Origin: Watersipora subatra
Taxonomy: Eukaryota; Bryozoa; Gymnolaemata; Cheilostomatida; Watersiporidae
Length of the DNA: 64,000 nt
Assembly: GCF_963576615.1 (NCBI RefSeq)
Contig: NC_088714.1
Location: 372,001-436,000 of the forward strand
Direction of reading: 5' to 3'
Position 1 is the stretch's first letter; each line of letters begins with the position of its first letter. The notes beneath the pieces were generated by a model that was given only the letters and a program-made list of their open reading frames with translations, was not told the DNA's origin and searched no databases. Position numbers and translations under genes: made by a program. Below, piece by piece: positions 11,686 to 24,091 of this stretch.

Positions 11686-11907
11686 AAACATGCAGGTGCT
11701 TTTAGTGATGTGATTAATCAGTTTAATTATTTTCTACCAGTCAGGTCACACAGGTGATCAAAACCAAGAGAAGGGAAACAACTCCTTATAAATTGGCAAT
11801 TATCACCTTGCTACTAGAAATTATAAGTGTTTGTTGTAGATAGCCTATTCAAGTTGAGCTATAAACGTATATTTGTTTCTTAATAACATCTTCTGGGTGT
11901 TATAGCA

Positions 11908-12080
11908 TGATGTAGTCTGACACCATATAAACCTACCTAGACCTGTGATGTAGTCTGACACCATATAAACCTACCTAGGCCTGTGATGTAGTCTGACACC
12001 ATATAAACCTACCTAAACCTGTGTCGCCCAGGCTAGTGTGACACCATATAAACCTACCTAGACCTGTGTCACCCAGGCTA
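11908..12080. repeat. About 38-bp repeat, 4-5 copies in two variants
   Basis: Copies share CTGACACCATATAAACCTAC. Three are joined by a TGTGATGTAGT linker, while the last ones carry a TGTGTCRCCCAGGCTA linker. Confidence 0.85.
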
Positions 12081-12658
12081 TGAGAAAGATTCATAAGTTC
12101 CTCCTCGCTTGTAATAACATTATCTAATCCACATTTAACTAGTAAGATAAATGTACTAGTGAAAACTATTTAAGGCATAATGTGGCTAATCGACTATTGT
12201 TTGATATTGAGAAGTGCAAGTTCTTCACAGTGGACTTTCCTTTCTTCTATAATGTGCCGTCATGTTATCAGGTATTATTGCACCAACTGCTCACCCAAAC
12301 ATGTGACTTAACAATATAAGTCTACTAGAGGCTAGTGTCAAGTGCCATCTTGTTTATTTGCACTACAAACTTATGTAACAAAAGCAACACTCTTCATCTA
12401 TATATATATATACTGTAGTTGAGAGATATCTCGTTAGACTCTTAATAGGAGAAAAGGAAAGAGGTGAGTGTGGAAAGTAGCATTTGAAGAATTACCTAGC
12501 TAAGAGATATTTTACAGTATTTGAATTGCATAGTTTACAGCTTAGAGTGGATCTGAAATTTTTTCTGGTGACTTTATTGTTTACAAACATTCAAAACAGG
12601 GCTTTGTCTGCCAATGGCGTATGAGCAAACTGTGAAAATACTAAAATAAGTGTGTATT
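12081..12658. other. No gene recognised
   Basis: Unique AT-rich sequence with a short (TA)n run at about 12402-12412. No exon recognised. Confidence 0.35.
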
Positions 12659-13501
12659 CAGGGGTGGATCTAGGAAAAAAAGTGTGTGGTGCAAAATTTG
12701 TGTAATATATCTAGAGTGGGAGGAGATGCGCGGGGCGACCCCCTTACCTGGCCCCGCGCTAGCGGAACTTTTTGAAATTTAGGCATCTTAGAATGAAGGA
12801 GAGGTGTGTTTGAGCACAAAAAATTGTAATCATTTATTTGCAGCAAACAACAAGTTTAGAGGTAAAAATTTACATTAGATATGATTAATTAAATTGGTGT
12901 TTTATAATGTTCCTTAGACTATGTATATCAAGATTACATGTAAACAGAAAGTTAACAAACATTTGTGCAATAAAATAAAATCAAGACAAAATCAATCACA
13001 AAACCTCAACAGCCATGTGGTTTGGATGTGCAGAAATTAGCCATCATTTCTGCAAACTACCATAAAAAATGTTTCGTAATATTAGCTACATAACGATGCT
13101 ATTATAAAACAAACATATTAGGGCATACCTTTTTGAATTGTTGTTTTGTCGTCGAAAAAAATGATCCAAAGTTTGTTCTTGACCTTACTTTTGAGACATT
13201 TTACTTTTAAAATTGCTTGTAGTACTTCTTTCGAAACAGTTATGGCTCAATTGGGGATGTTTATTGGGACCACTCTCATTTGATTATAAGCTAAACAAAT
13301 TCAGGTCAATGTTATTAAAACTGGTTCGTTATAATGAGCTCTACTAGGCCGTTTTTGTTCATTTCCTCCCAAAGCAAGTTCTCAGTGAAATGAATTGTAA
13401 TTTACTCAATTCTTGATGGATTTTAAATCTTTTTTTTTAATTTTTTGCCAAATTTATGCTGGTGCATTTGCACCATATGCACCACAGTAGATCCGCCCCT
13501 G
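12659..13501. mobile_element. hAT-like non-autonomous element (843 bp)
   Basis: The ends are inverted: CAGGGGTGGATCTA at the left and TAGATCCGCCCCTG at the right, one mismatch in 14 bp. CAGGGGYGGATC termini are typical of hAT-family elements. An 8-bp target duplication is not convincing (flanks TGTGTATT and ATATTTAG), so the copy is probably old. The interior is AT-rich apart from a GC-rich patch at 12725-12765, and encodes no transposase. Confidence 0.65.
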
Positions 13502-13637
13502 ATATTTAGCCTTTCTTTGACCTTTCTTTGACTTCACGTCTTCGTTTTATGTACCATTAATACATTTACTCACTCCTCCCTTCTCAAACTTCTGCTAGAA
13601 CTTTTTGGGAAAAATAGATGCTGCCCTCTTGACTGCT
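13502..13637. other. No gene recognised
   Basis: Short unique stretch between the hAT-like element and the perfect hairpin. Confidence 0.3.
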
Positions 13638-13690
13638 GACTTACTAATACAGCGGTGAAGCCATTTGCTTCACCGCTGTATTAGTAAGTC
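13638..13690. repeat. Perfect 24-bp inverted repeat (hairpin, 5-nt loop)
   Basis: Arms 13638-13661 and 13667-13690 are exact reverse complements (GACTTACTAATACAGCGGTG... and its mate), separated by CATTT. Such a perfect stem can form a cruciform, or an RNA hairpin of precursor-miRNA size. Nothing indicates that it is transcribed. Confidence 0.9.
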
Positions 13691-16636
13691 ACCTTTGCTC
13701 TCAATAGTTCAATGGTAGAGCAAAAATTCGAGGTGTTGTTCAACATTCAAAGTGTACAACTTTTGTCGTGGTAATTGCTTGTGTAGATGGAAGGTTGGGA
13801 AAAGAGGGAGGAATGCGAGAGCTTCAACTCGTAATAGGGTTATCAGTCCTGAATAAGGCACGACTGAAGTGCAGCGCTGAGATGAAAGGCCTGTGAGAAT
13901 TGATTGCGGCTCACTACTAACACCCTTTTGTCTCAGTTCTTATGATGAAATATCCAAGTCAGACGAGCGTATCCATTATTCATGCATGTCAATTTTCATT
14001 CCCACACTGCCTTCTCCAATTTTCTGCTACAAGTAAAACGCTTTTTTTGTGCATAGTTGGAATCTTTGTTGGCAGCATCAATGATGGCAGCAACTGCAAC
14101 ATTCTATTAAAGACTTGATAGTTGCCACAGGTTTAAGACAAACCTACGCTGTGGCCTTTTCAGTTTGCCTGCTAATTAAAACTGACAACTAATAGTAACA
14201 AACCGTTGTGCAAGAAATCTTGTTTCGGCTCAAAGGCTTCACTACAGCTCAACGTAAACTCACTTATTGGCCGAGTTCTTGCGACAAACAAAGATAGCCG
14301 GAGTTCTTACCATTGCTAGCGGTAGTAAAGACATGTTCTTGGTTATAAGCACCTATTGCACTCTAATGATGCATTGTTGGGCCCATCCCAAGTAACCATG
14401 ACAACTCTTGCTATATTTTCTGAGGCGATCAACATCTGTGAGATTAACATCTTGGCCTACTTGCCAGCCGGTAGGGTCAACACCGATCGCTCACTTTAGG
14501 TTCTCTCGTATATTTAGCAGACTAAGCTGGTGCAAGGAACCAGAGCTTCAAGTGGAGAAGTCCAGATTTTGACGGAAGAGTGCAAGAAACTGCAGGGGTA
14601 AGTGGATAGATAGTTTTTCATTTTATTGTAAGAGTCAGTCTATTGCCCAGCATCCAGTATTAGTAAATGAGATAAAACTAGCAGAAGCTGCAATGGATTA
14701 ATTCAAAGAATTTTTCTTTATATTTCCCTTACTACGAGTTTGAACAAAAACTGGCTACAATTAGTAGTAGGAACTAAAGTTGTGGGAAGCTGAAAATCTT
14801 CAGCTGTAGAAGAGACATGGCTGGAAGGAGAGAAGTGCTGCAGGTGTGATGAAGAGAGAAGTTACCAATTTATTACGATTTTGAGAACACCTTTATAAGT
14901 GGAGAGCCAGCGAGTGACTGGCTTCACATAAACTACTATCCACAATTTTAACCCATTTTAGCTCAAATGTATCTTTTCTTGTTTAGAAGTTGATTTACCT
15001 CGCTTGGAAGCAGTAATTTTAGTGTTGTTAGAGTCGTCCTTTCTCGACCTTGATAGTTGCTTGATGAATTTATTTATAGCAGAAACAATCAATTCAATTG
15101 AAAGATGATAAACCGTTGCATATAATTCTAGTGCGGGACAACCATTATTACAGCTTAGAAGATTACTGTCCAAAAGTACTCTTTTCAGGGTACAGCTACG
15201 ATTGGTTATACTTTTGTCTACGTAGCCACGATTAACTGGGCTTTCCATCTGATGGGAGCTAGAATTGGTTGAACTTTTATCTGATGGGAGCCACGATTGG
15301 TTGGCTGGACTTTTGTTCGATGGTACCATAGCTGGTTGGACTTTCATCTGATGGCAGCTTTGGCTGTCTTGACTCACCGCTAGCGATAGGAAAGAGTTTA
15401 TTGGCAGCTTGTCTTGTCTTTAGAAGATAAACAAGATACCTTATCAGAGAAGACCACTAGTCAGATCTATAAAAGGCCTGCTATGTTGAAATGTTTATTT
15501 AAACTCGCAACTTGTGAAACGAGCACGAATTGAAAAGATAAGATTCTGGTACCTAATTTTCAATTAGCGGCCGAACTGGTTCTTTTCGCTGTTATGAGGG
15601 AGAGGGGAAGGGGGTCCGACCCGACTCTCTAGTAAGTTATATTTGTAGTGCCAAGTTTGCCTGCTAAGTGTTAATACGGGAGCTCAGCATCCTCATGGTG
15701 AGAGGTAGTCCCATCGGTGTATAAATTTGCAAATTAACAGTTGAACTGAAGTCTAAAGATGTCAGTGAAGACAATGAAGATGTATTAGTTGAACAGTAAA
15801 GAATTTCTTGTCTTGCGAAAGGAATTAAGCTGCACTTCATAACCCCTATTATTCTAGGATAATAAAAATACCGGTAATGAGATTATAGACTTTAGCACAA
15901 TTATATTCATAACGTATTTAAAAAAGATTAGACAATAAAATACACTCATTATTTGCGCAACTATAAAGCTAGGAAAAATGTTTCAACTTAATTAAGTGAA
16001 CTTTTTAAAATTATTTTGTTGGTTAGGCAGCATGTGCTTACACTAAAGACATCTTACAGCTTTTTAAATCTGATCTTATCACAGGAATATTTCTACATTT
16101 ACCAAATATTAGCACATTACCTAACTTTCAGCAATCGGCAAATGAGGGTGCACAGTGAACAAACTGGAGTGGGTTAAGCGCGTTGCTAAAGAATTGAAGT
16201 CTACCATGCGTGCTGTGATCACTGCCAACTATGCCATATCAATATGACAATGTTCCAAATAGTTTTGAAACCAACTTTTAGAATTAATAAGATTTTGATA
16301 AACAAGCTGTAACATTAAGCTAACAACCAAAATACATGTATGATGATGTTTGAATTTGGTTGCCGTAAAATATTAAACATAGCAGAATTTTTCGTTTATT
16401 TTGCCGAATGTTTAAGCTAAGACAATAGCTATAGAAAAACTGAACAGTCGACATCTTCAATTCCCCAATAGGGGAATAAAAGGTCAAAGGAAGGCAATTC
16501 CAATTGTAATTTAGGCTCAATGTAAAGCAGTGACATAGTAAAATTCTTAATCAATGCTTGTTTTAAATTGAAAGAACTTACAGCTTATAGCAATTACGTT
16601 TTCATTTGTTAATATTGATAAAGCACTAAAAACATC
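13691..16636. other. Intergenic, no gene recognised
   Basis: The largest frame here is 14958-15377 on -. It contains a loose repetition (a run around 15240-15360 with ATCTGATGGGAGC-like phrases) and no domain. A short palindrome ATTCCCCAATAGGGGAAT lies at about 16460. I see no supported gene. Confidence 0.35.
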
Positions 16637-16876
16637 AGTCGCTGCCCATGCTGACCAGTCGCTGCCCATGCTGACTAGTCGCTGCCCATGCTGACCAGTC
16701 GCTGCCCATGCTGACCAGTCGCTGCCCATGCTGACCAGTCGCTGCCCATGCTGACCAGTCGCTGCCCATGCTGACTAGTCGCTGCCCATGCTGACTAGTC
16801 GCTGCCCATGCTGACCAGTGGCTGCCCATGCTGACCAGTCGCTGCCCATGCTGACCAGTCGCTGCCCATGCTGACT
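16637..16876. repeat. 20-bp tandem array, 12 copies
   Basis: The unit GCTGCCCATGCTGACCAGTC (C/T at one site) is almost invariant. The minus-strand frames through it are repeat artefacts. Confidence 0.95.
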
Positions 16877-18728
16877 AGCTGTAGCAGATCTGAATAAAAC
16901 TTCTCCCAAAGATGTCTTAGAAAATTCTAACAAATTTAAGAGATTTTCAGGTGCTCAAAAATATAATAAACAATGAATAATGAAGTCATCAAGTATAAAT
17001 GATTTCGACAGCGAGCTGTCGGTGTTGTGAGAAATAAAACTGACTCGTTGAGTATTTGAAGGCAGAGAATGAGCGGAGATACTCAAAGTGTGTACCAGTT
17101 GTTTATATGTACGAATTACTAGTGAGCCACATGATACGGGCGTGTTTATGGCTCGTCTAGTAATAGCATCAACTTGTGTGGCTGTTTGTTTTTAGCTGCT
17201 GCCAATATCTGACTCAACGCTAGCTTACCACTTCCTGTCACCTTTCTGGTACGCTCTGTATCAGTACCTTTAAGCTTCGGTAGGGTTGAACAACTCATTT
17301 GAAGGTTTCTATCTGCAACATCTCCTAAACTTCTAACAATAACATTCTTGAGGTGAAAACACGCTGATTTAGTTAGTTATAAGGCTATCGACTTAGATAA
17401 AGCTAAACCCTTAACCTGTGGTCCTAAATGTGTGATGTTCATGCGCATCGCAGAAAAACCAACAGCAAAAATATCATAATGACAGATACTATCAGGTTTT
17501 CTAGCCTTATTAAGCTAGCTATTGTAACATGATAAATATATATTAAAATTAAATGGAGGAGATGATTAAGCAAATTTGTCAAGTTTGCCTCTATGAATAT
17601 GGAAGTGACTGTCAAGTTGGTGCTTCAGGGTTTCTAGTATGTGGCTGTTACAGAGATTTCGAGCTGAACTTTTTGTAGAATCTTTTTGAAAAGAAATAAT
17701 AAGAAATTTAGTGAAGTGCGACACTAACTAATGTAATTCAGCATTCCATAGCTAGTTGAATAATAAATATAGTCCTAGCCATACATGAGTGATTATAAGA
17801 ATGCTGCGACTGCCTGGACTATTAGTCACTGTAATACATCAGTTGAAATCATTGGGCTTAAAATAAATTTTTGATGTGGTTAAAATAAATAATTTAAATA
17901 CATTATTTGAATATATATTTTAATATTTACTTATGTGTTTTTTGAGACAGCAACCAACATGTAGGTTTCTCTGTTCATGGCAAAAGGTAACAATGTTTTT
18001 TGTCCAAAATTTGAAAGCTGTAAAGATGACGGAACCCGGTCCTCTCTAAATGACTGCATCGGCATCTGAATTCTCAACTTTCTGCCCAGCCCTGCTGCTC
18101 TTAAAAAGCACTTTTTAATTTAGTTGGCAGCGTTTAAGATCCGTAATTCCGTATACAAATATCTTATCTTTGATACTCAGTTGAATGCTTTGATCGACCC
18201 GTCAGCAAATGATCAGACGAAATGAGCCGTTCTGTCAAAGGTTGCACCGAATGCTCTGCCATCCTCTCAGTTTTGACGTAAACTAATCTGGAGATAAAGG
18301 GTTGAGCCATACCATTGCTTCTCTTCGTCTGCTGGGAAACTCGATATGCCCCTCTCATTATTCTCGTTACTCCCGTTTCTACAAAAACCTGAGCCTTGTC
18401 AATTTTTTGAAGCTAAGAATTAGGTCTTCTTAAAAACTTGCTTGAATTATCCCTTCTTTATTAATATCCAATACATATACCTCTATAGTTATTTCCGTTA
18501 ACTGAAAGTTACGATGGCTTAAAAACCATACTTCATCTTGGTGAGAAATTTGTGTTCATGAGTGATTTTGTAAGTGAATCTTTATTAAATAACTGGTAAC
18601 AACGATGCTGGTACATCTATGTTTAAATGAATAGTGTTAACATATATTCTGAGCTAAAATGGGTGGCAGCGCTTAATAACCGAAAACTTCAGTTGCTGAC
18701 CAGGATTTGTTATCAATTTTTGGTGACA
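16877..18728. other. Intergenic, no gene recognised
   Basis: Unique AT-rich sequence. A 64-codon minus-strand frame at 18164-18358 has no recognisable features. Confidence 0.35.
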
Positions 18729-19190
18729 GTAAATGCCATAGTAAATGCAACAGTAAATGCAACAGTAGCACTACAGTAAACGCTACAGTAAATGCTACAG
18801 TGAATGCTACAATAAGTGCTACAGTAAATGCTACAGTAAATGCTACAGTAAATGCTACAGTAAACGCTACAGTAAACGCTACAGTAAACGCTACAGTAAA
18901 CGCTACAGTAAACGCCATAGTAAATGCCATAGTAAATGCTACAGTAAACGCTACAGTAAACGCTACAGTAAACGCTACAGTAAACGCTACAGTAAATGCT
19001 ACAGTAAATGCTACAGCAAACGCTACAGTGAACGCTACTGTGAACGCTACTGTGAACGCTACAGTGAATGCTACAGTGAACGCTACAGTAAACGCTACAG
19101 TAAACGCTACAGTAAATGCTACAGTAAACGCTACAGTAAACGCCATAGTAAATGCTACAGTAAATGCCATAGTAAATGCTACAGTTAACA
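18729..19190. repeat. 12-bp tandem array, about 38 copies
   Basis: The unit AAYGCTACAGTA has variants GCCATAGTA and GCTACTGTG. The 12-bp period keeps frames open on both strands (tetrapeptide repeats NATV on +, AFTV on -). There is no promoter, splice or flanking coding evidence. Confidence 0.95.
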
Positions 19191-21527
19191 CTACTGGATT
19201 CAGGCATGCGTTTTGGCAGTATGCTGAAACCAACTGTTCATTTACGAAAGCTAAACATTAACTAGACTTGCAGGTTGACACCTATCTCAAGTCATGCGAT
19301 AAACAAAAACCTATACATGAATATCTCAAAGGAATGAATCACCCTCTGGCAATCATTGAAATGGAGTAGTTTACACAGCTGTGTGCAGCGTGCTAAATGC
19401 AGCTCTCCTTACCATAAACAAATGCTAGAAACATGTTAGAGTTGGTCTCTGCTAAATGTAGATTCTAATTGCTGACTACTTATAGATAATTGCAAGTAGT
19501 GTGTATATCTATCAGGTGTGTAAAGCTTTAGCGGTTTTCTATAACATTGTATCAAAAAAGACAAGCCTTTTTCTTCGAAGTTATCATCTCACAAGCCAGA
19601 TGGTCATTTTAGGGTCTGGTAGTCTTTGCTGAAACTAACATAACCAATGGCAAGGCTGCAGTCTTCAGTTTATAAATATGCTGCCATAGAAACTGTGTAT
19701 ATCTGAGTTGTTTCCCCCTGAAGTATGCCTAAACAAACTGGCTAACAGTAGGAATAGCTTATGCAATGAGGGTAACGGAATGTTGTAAATGGGTGGCGCT
19801 CGGGTGCCTGTATTGTCTGTCTCATCGACTGCTTGTCATGTAGGCTTATGTATATTTAGATAAAAGCAAACAGCTTCTGTGGCCATACGGCCATACGCTA
19901 GTAAAATAAAGCTGTGTTTGCTCTGGGCTCACTGAGTCGCTAACCAAATTGACTCAGTCTTGCTCGCTCTACTCCTCTTGTGTACATTGACTCACACGAA
20001 CGTGTCTAATTTATCTGCCCGCTCAGTGAATGCAGAGAGAAAAAAGACAGCACGGAGGAAGGGTGTCATTCTTGTCTTACCCTTAATTGATTGACTTTGC
20101 TCAACGAGTCGTCGGAGGTGAGGATAGCTATCATGTTTTAGGTTATCAAAATCATGAAATTCCTGCAGTAATTGGCTTATCCATCGAATAGAACTCTACA
20201 TTGGCACTCTTCAACAGTACTGGCTGTCCATACTTTTCTAAGGGTCAGTTTGTTAGCGCTGCCAAGAACTTTCAGATGTTTCGATTTTATTAGAAGTCTT
20301 TTCTTGCTCTCTACATATGTATGTATATCTTTGTATCGGCATTGGTAATCGCCAACAAAATGATGTTTTTCATTACATGTCAAAATAAGGGATAAAATAA
20401 ATGAAAGACAGAAATCAGGAATTATGGAGTCTGTTGAACAAATGTGTTTTAAAAGTTGGTATCAAACCGTCATCAGACTTCACAGACTGCTGTGTAGCTA
20501 TTGATGGTTGTATTTGTTATAACTGGAAGGCAAAAGCCTAGCACGCTGTGTCGGCTGTGACTAGCAGACCGAACCAGGGTAAGAACTACTGACATCTTAT
20601 TTGAATCTCTCTTTATCACCTTCTTCTTTAGCTCTCTCTTATCACCTTCTTCTTTAGCAAGACCTCTTGCTGTCTGCTCTCAGTATTCCTCTATGTAGAC
20701 CAATTTTATGTCATGAAACCCTAGCCACTCACATTTCTTACACTGGTTTTTAAGCAGATTCTGTGCTTCTTTGGAATGCTTGCCATTTCTGAGTTAGATG
20801 TTGCTTGTTTCAATGTTCAATTTTGCTGGAAGCAGTTTTTATCCAGCTATGACAACCAGATATTTTCAACGCGATCCTGACTTTCTTATTCTTGGTAATT
20901 TGCAAGTAGGATGGAGACCTGTGATTGGAAGACAGACAACTTCTTTTAGTTGGGAGTTGCTTTCGTATGCAGTAATTATTAATACTCATCATGAACATCA
21001 ACAGGCAGCAGCACGGATTAATTATTGCCATGGCTGTCAACCTGCTACATAAAATATGATTGACAATATATCTTTCTATATTCAAAGTCGCCGAACACTA
21101 ACGATGGTAATAAAAGATTAAACCAGAAAACAGCCTTTTATGTTTTTCAAATTGTTGGTGGTTAAACCTAAAAGAAAACTGAAAATTCAATTTTATTCTT
21201 TGCCACTGTTTTTTAAGGGCCCACGTGTTGTCTGCACTGGTATTTTTAAATGTCAGCTAAGGTTACAACGATGGTCGCTGCCCAATTTTACTTTGATATA
21301 AACTACCAAACTACTACAATAGCATAAAGCCTAAATTTAGCTCTATTAAAATCAACTTAAATCTACAAGAACATAATGCCTGCTATGGTACTGTCCTGGT
21401 CTATGGTACGGTGCCTGCTATGGTATGTCAGTTAATATGCATGCAGCAGGTAGGTTTTGCGCTTTATTTCATCCTTCAGTATTTCTGTTACAAACTCCCA
21501 CAGCCCAAGACAATCTTCTTTACTATA
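19191..21527. other. Intergenic, no gene recognised
   Basis: No exon recognised. A 28-bp direct duplication (CTCTCTTTATCACCTTCTTC and the following bases) lies at about 20605-20660. Confidence 0.35.
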
Positions 21528-22531
21528 ATGAGAGCTAGAGATGCCCCGATTCTAACTTCTCCAGCCGATTCAGATACCGATCCGATATACCGATTCTTAT
21601 TGAAAAATAATCCGATTCAGATACCGATTCAGATCTTTTGTGTTGCATAGATAATTGTTAATTTTATTCTACAAATATAATGCAAAAAAATATAAATATT
21701 GATGTATTTATTTGTTTGTATTTATGGAAAAAAGATATACATGTTTATATATTCACATACTGACATACCGTGCATCTAGTAACAAAACAGTCCATGTTTC
21801 TTGTAATCTGCTATTAATAAGGGTAATTACTGTTAGTGGTACAGCTTTTTCTGTAATAATGAAGTCTGTACTGCTGACCGAACTGATGCACCTGTCCAAG
21901 TTTAGAGCAAATAAATGTTTCTCTATATAAATTACCGTTAGTGATTCAATTATCTCAGTGAAACGTCCTTATCTTCCATCACTAGCGATGTAGCCAGTTG
22001 TACTGAAGAAGTATTCACTTGCCACAGATGATGGAGAACAGGCTAAATACTGATAAGCCACTGAGGTTATTTTATGCGATGCAAACGATACATTATATAA
22101 TCAGAATCAAGAGAGATAGATAACTTTATGCATCGACTGCTCAAATTACTTTCGTAATGCTAGTACATTGAAATATTACACCGCATTAATCGTATTGCTG
22201 TAATTGGGAAATACCGCACTTGGTGATTACGTCCCGACTAAAGCCAAAAGATTCTTCAGCTGTGTTGAGGTTTATCAAGCTATAGACATAAAATAGATTG
22301 TGTGACAGGCTTGGAATTCATTAGGTAAAAGTAAGGAACTTGCAGCTGATGATTTTTTATTAGTGTAGCAGGCTAAAATACAATTTTCTGCTAAACAGTT
22401 GATCTGCAAAAAGTATCTGAAGTTTCCGATTTTTTAAAAAAAGACCGGCCGATGCCAATTCAGATACTTAACACCCATATCGGCACTGATACCGGTTCCG
22501 ATATTGAAATCGGGGCAACTCTAATGAGAGC
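21528..22531. mobile_element. hAT-like non-autonomous element with perfect 8-bp target duplication
   Basis: The element spans 21536-22523 (988 bp). It begins TAGAGATGCCCCGAT and ends with the inverse ATCGGGGCAACTCTA. Subterminal regions on both sides are rich in inverted CCGATA/TATCGG motifs, a hallmark of one hAT lineage. The 8 bp outside each end are identical, ATGAGAGC at 21528-21535 and 22524-22531, which is the hAT signature. No transposase frame is seen, so it is non-autonomous and, given the intact duplication, fairly young. Confidence 0.9.
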
Positions 22532-22788
22532 CATGCCTGTCCGTCTGTCTGTTCGTCTATCCATTTGTCTGTTCGAAGCCATGCCATGGAAAGGTTACAA
22601 AAAAGATGCACCGTACGGGAATCAAACTCAGATATTCGGTTTAAAAGCCGGGCACACTGACAACTTCACCCCTCAATCATCTCATTCTAATACATATGAA
22701 CCTATATAGAAATTAACTTATTGCTGTTCAAAAGTACATAAAAATATTTTCAAATATTTTATTGAAAAGTAGAAGCTTCTGTGGCTAA
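22532..22788. mobile_element. Degenerate repeat fragment with GTCTGTCTGTTC head and B-box-like site
   Basis: Just right of the hAT duplication, GTCCGTCTGTCTGTTCG resembles the head of the 384/59277 repeat. GGGAATCAAACTC (about 22618-22630) reads as a B-box-like GAGTTTGATTCCC on -. Probably a decayed copy of the tRNA-related repeat. Confidence 0.35.
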
Positions 22789-23076
22789 CAATGTTGAAGA
22801 TATCGATGTTGAAGATATCAATGTTGAAGATATCGGTGTTGAAGATATCGATGTGGAAGATATCGATGTGGAAGATATCGATGTGGAAGATATCGATGTT
22901 GAAGATATCAATGTTGAAGATATCGGTGTTGAAGATATCGATGTGGAAGATAACGATGTTGAAGATATCAATGTTGAAGATATCAATGTTGAAGATATCA
23001 ATGTTGAAGGTTTCAATGTTGAAGGTTTCAATGTTGAAGGTTTCAATGTTGAAGGTTTCAATGTTGAAGATATCAA
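22789..23076. repeat. 15-bp tandem array, about 19 copies
   Basis: The unit GTTGAAGATATCGAT (variants ATCAAT, GGTTTCAAT, GTGGAAG) runs in multiples of three, giving a plus-strand acidic pentapeptide frame (VEDID) and a minus-strand STxIS frame. With no exon context I treat it as non-coding. Confidence 0.9.
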
Positions 23077-23640
23077 TATGGTGCTCTTCCAGGAGCCTGC
23101 GTAGTCAGCCTTCGCACTGAGCACTCTCTTTTTCCAGCATTTGAAGAAGCGGGTAGCAGTCCTGGAACCCACCAGTACAAGGCTGTCCCTAGACTGACAT
23201 GTGACCAGTATGAGTATAATTAGTGTGCCCGCCTCAATTTGTAAGCCGAGAGAGCCATTTAAGGATTGGAGGCCATCCTTAAGGATGGCTGATGGCAGCC
23301 ATGCCTTTTCTGAGACTCGAATACCGAGTTATTGTTTGCAAGGCAAGCGCTTTAGACCACAAGGTTAAGCACCCCTGCAACAGCTCCCCATTGCCTCCAA
23401 AAATCCTACTTGGAACTTTATAGCAACAGGAAGTAAGAGTTTGGTAAAAAGTGATTACCAGTACTTACTTTTTATTCCGTTGTCAAGTTAACCAACTGAG
23501 AAAGTTAAACTATTTTTTGTAGCCATGGCTTCTCAATTATACGATATTTACCAAAATCTCCTTCGGGTGAAGTTCAGTTTTTGGTTTAGGGATTACATCA
23601 TAGACAAGTGAAGCAGTTAATGTTTGACAATCTTTCATCG
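23077..23640. other. No gene recognised; tRNA-like repeat remnant
   Basis: On the minus strand at 23300-23370, GTGGTCTAAAGCGC and GTATTCGAGTCTC resemble tRNA A and B boxes. This is probably a SINE-type remnant and not a tRNA gene. Confidence 0.35.
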
Positions 23641-23765
23641 ATATATTAATATGTTATAGTGTAATATTATGTATATTATAATATATTATATTATAACTTA
23701 CTAGTGTAATACACTATTAGTAAAAAATTATAATATAGTATTAATATACCATAAAATATAGTACA
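23641..23765. repeat. AT-rich imperfect palindrome
   Basis: Nearly pure A/T. The outer arms are ATATTAATAT-like and the centre is AGTGT-AAT-ACACT at about 23705, so the whole block can fold on itself. Confidence 0.55.
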
Positions 23766-24091
23766 ATATGTTTGCTTTTCTCAGCTCACTAAAGAGATAT
23801 GCCTACAGGAGGTAACTTAATGCTGTGTTCACCTTGCTAACAGCGGACCTCAGATCAAACTGGTGGGACCATAGAAGAGGAACTGAGTGCTGTTTGATAG
23901 TTAGCACCTAGATGAGGCTCCAATTATAAAACAACTCTCTCAAATCAGCAGCTTACCCTCGCTTTGTCATCCCCAGCAGGGTTTCCATCCTAAACCTTTG
24001 CATCTTCTCTAGGCCTTCACACCTCTTTCAGTAATGATAGCCATTACTAATATGGTTCATTGAGTCAGCCATCAAGTGCTCTAAATTGCAC

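Noticed and set aside
14958..15377. 139-codon minus frame
   Set aside because: Contains local repetition and no domain; no splice or start evidence.
18673..19261. Frames encoding NATV and AFTV tetrapeptide repeats
   Set aside because: A 12-bp array opens frames on both strands; no exon context.
22759..23172. Acidic VEDID-repeat frame and its antisense
   Set aside because: A 15-bp array; three overlapping frames are open, none with flanking coding signals.
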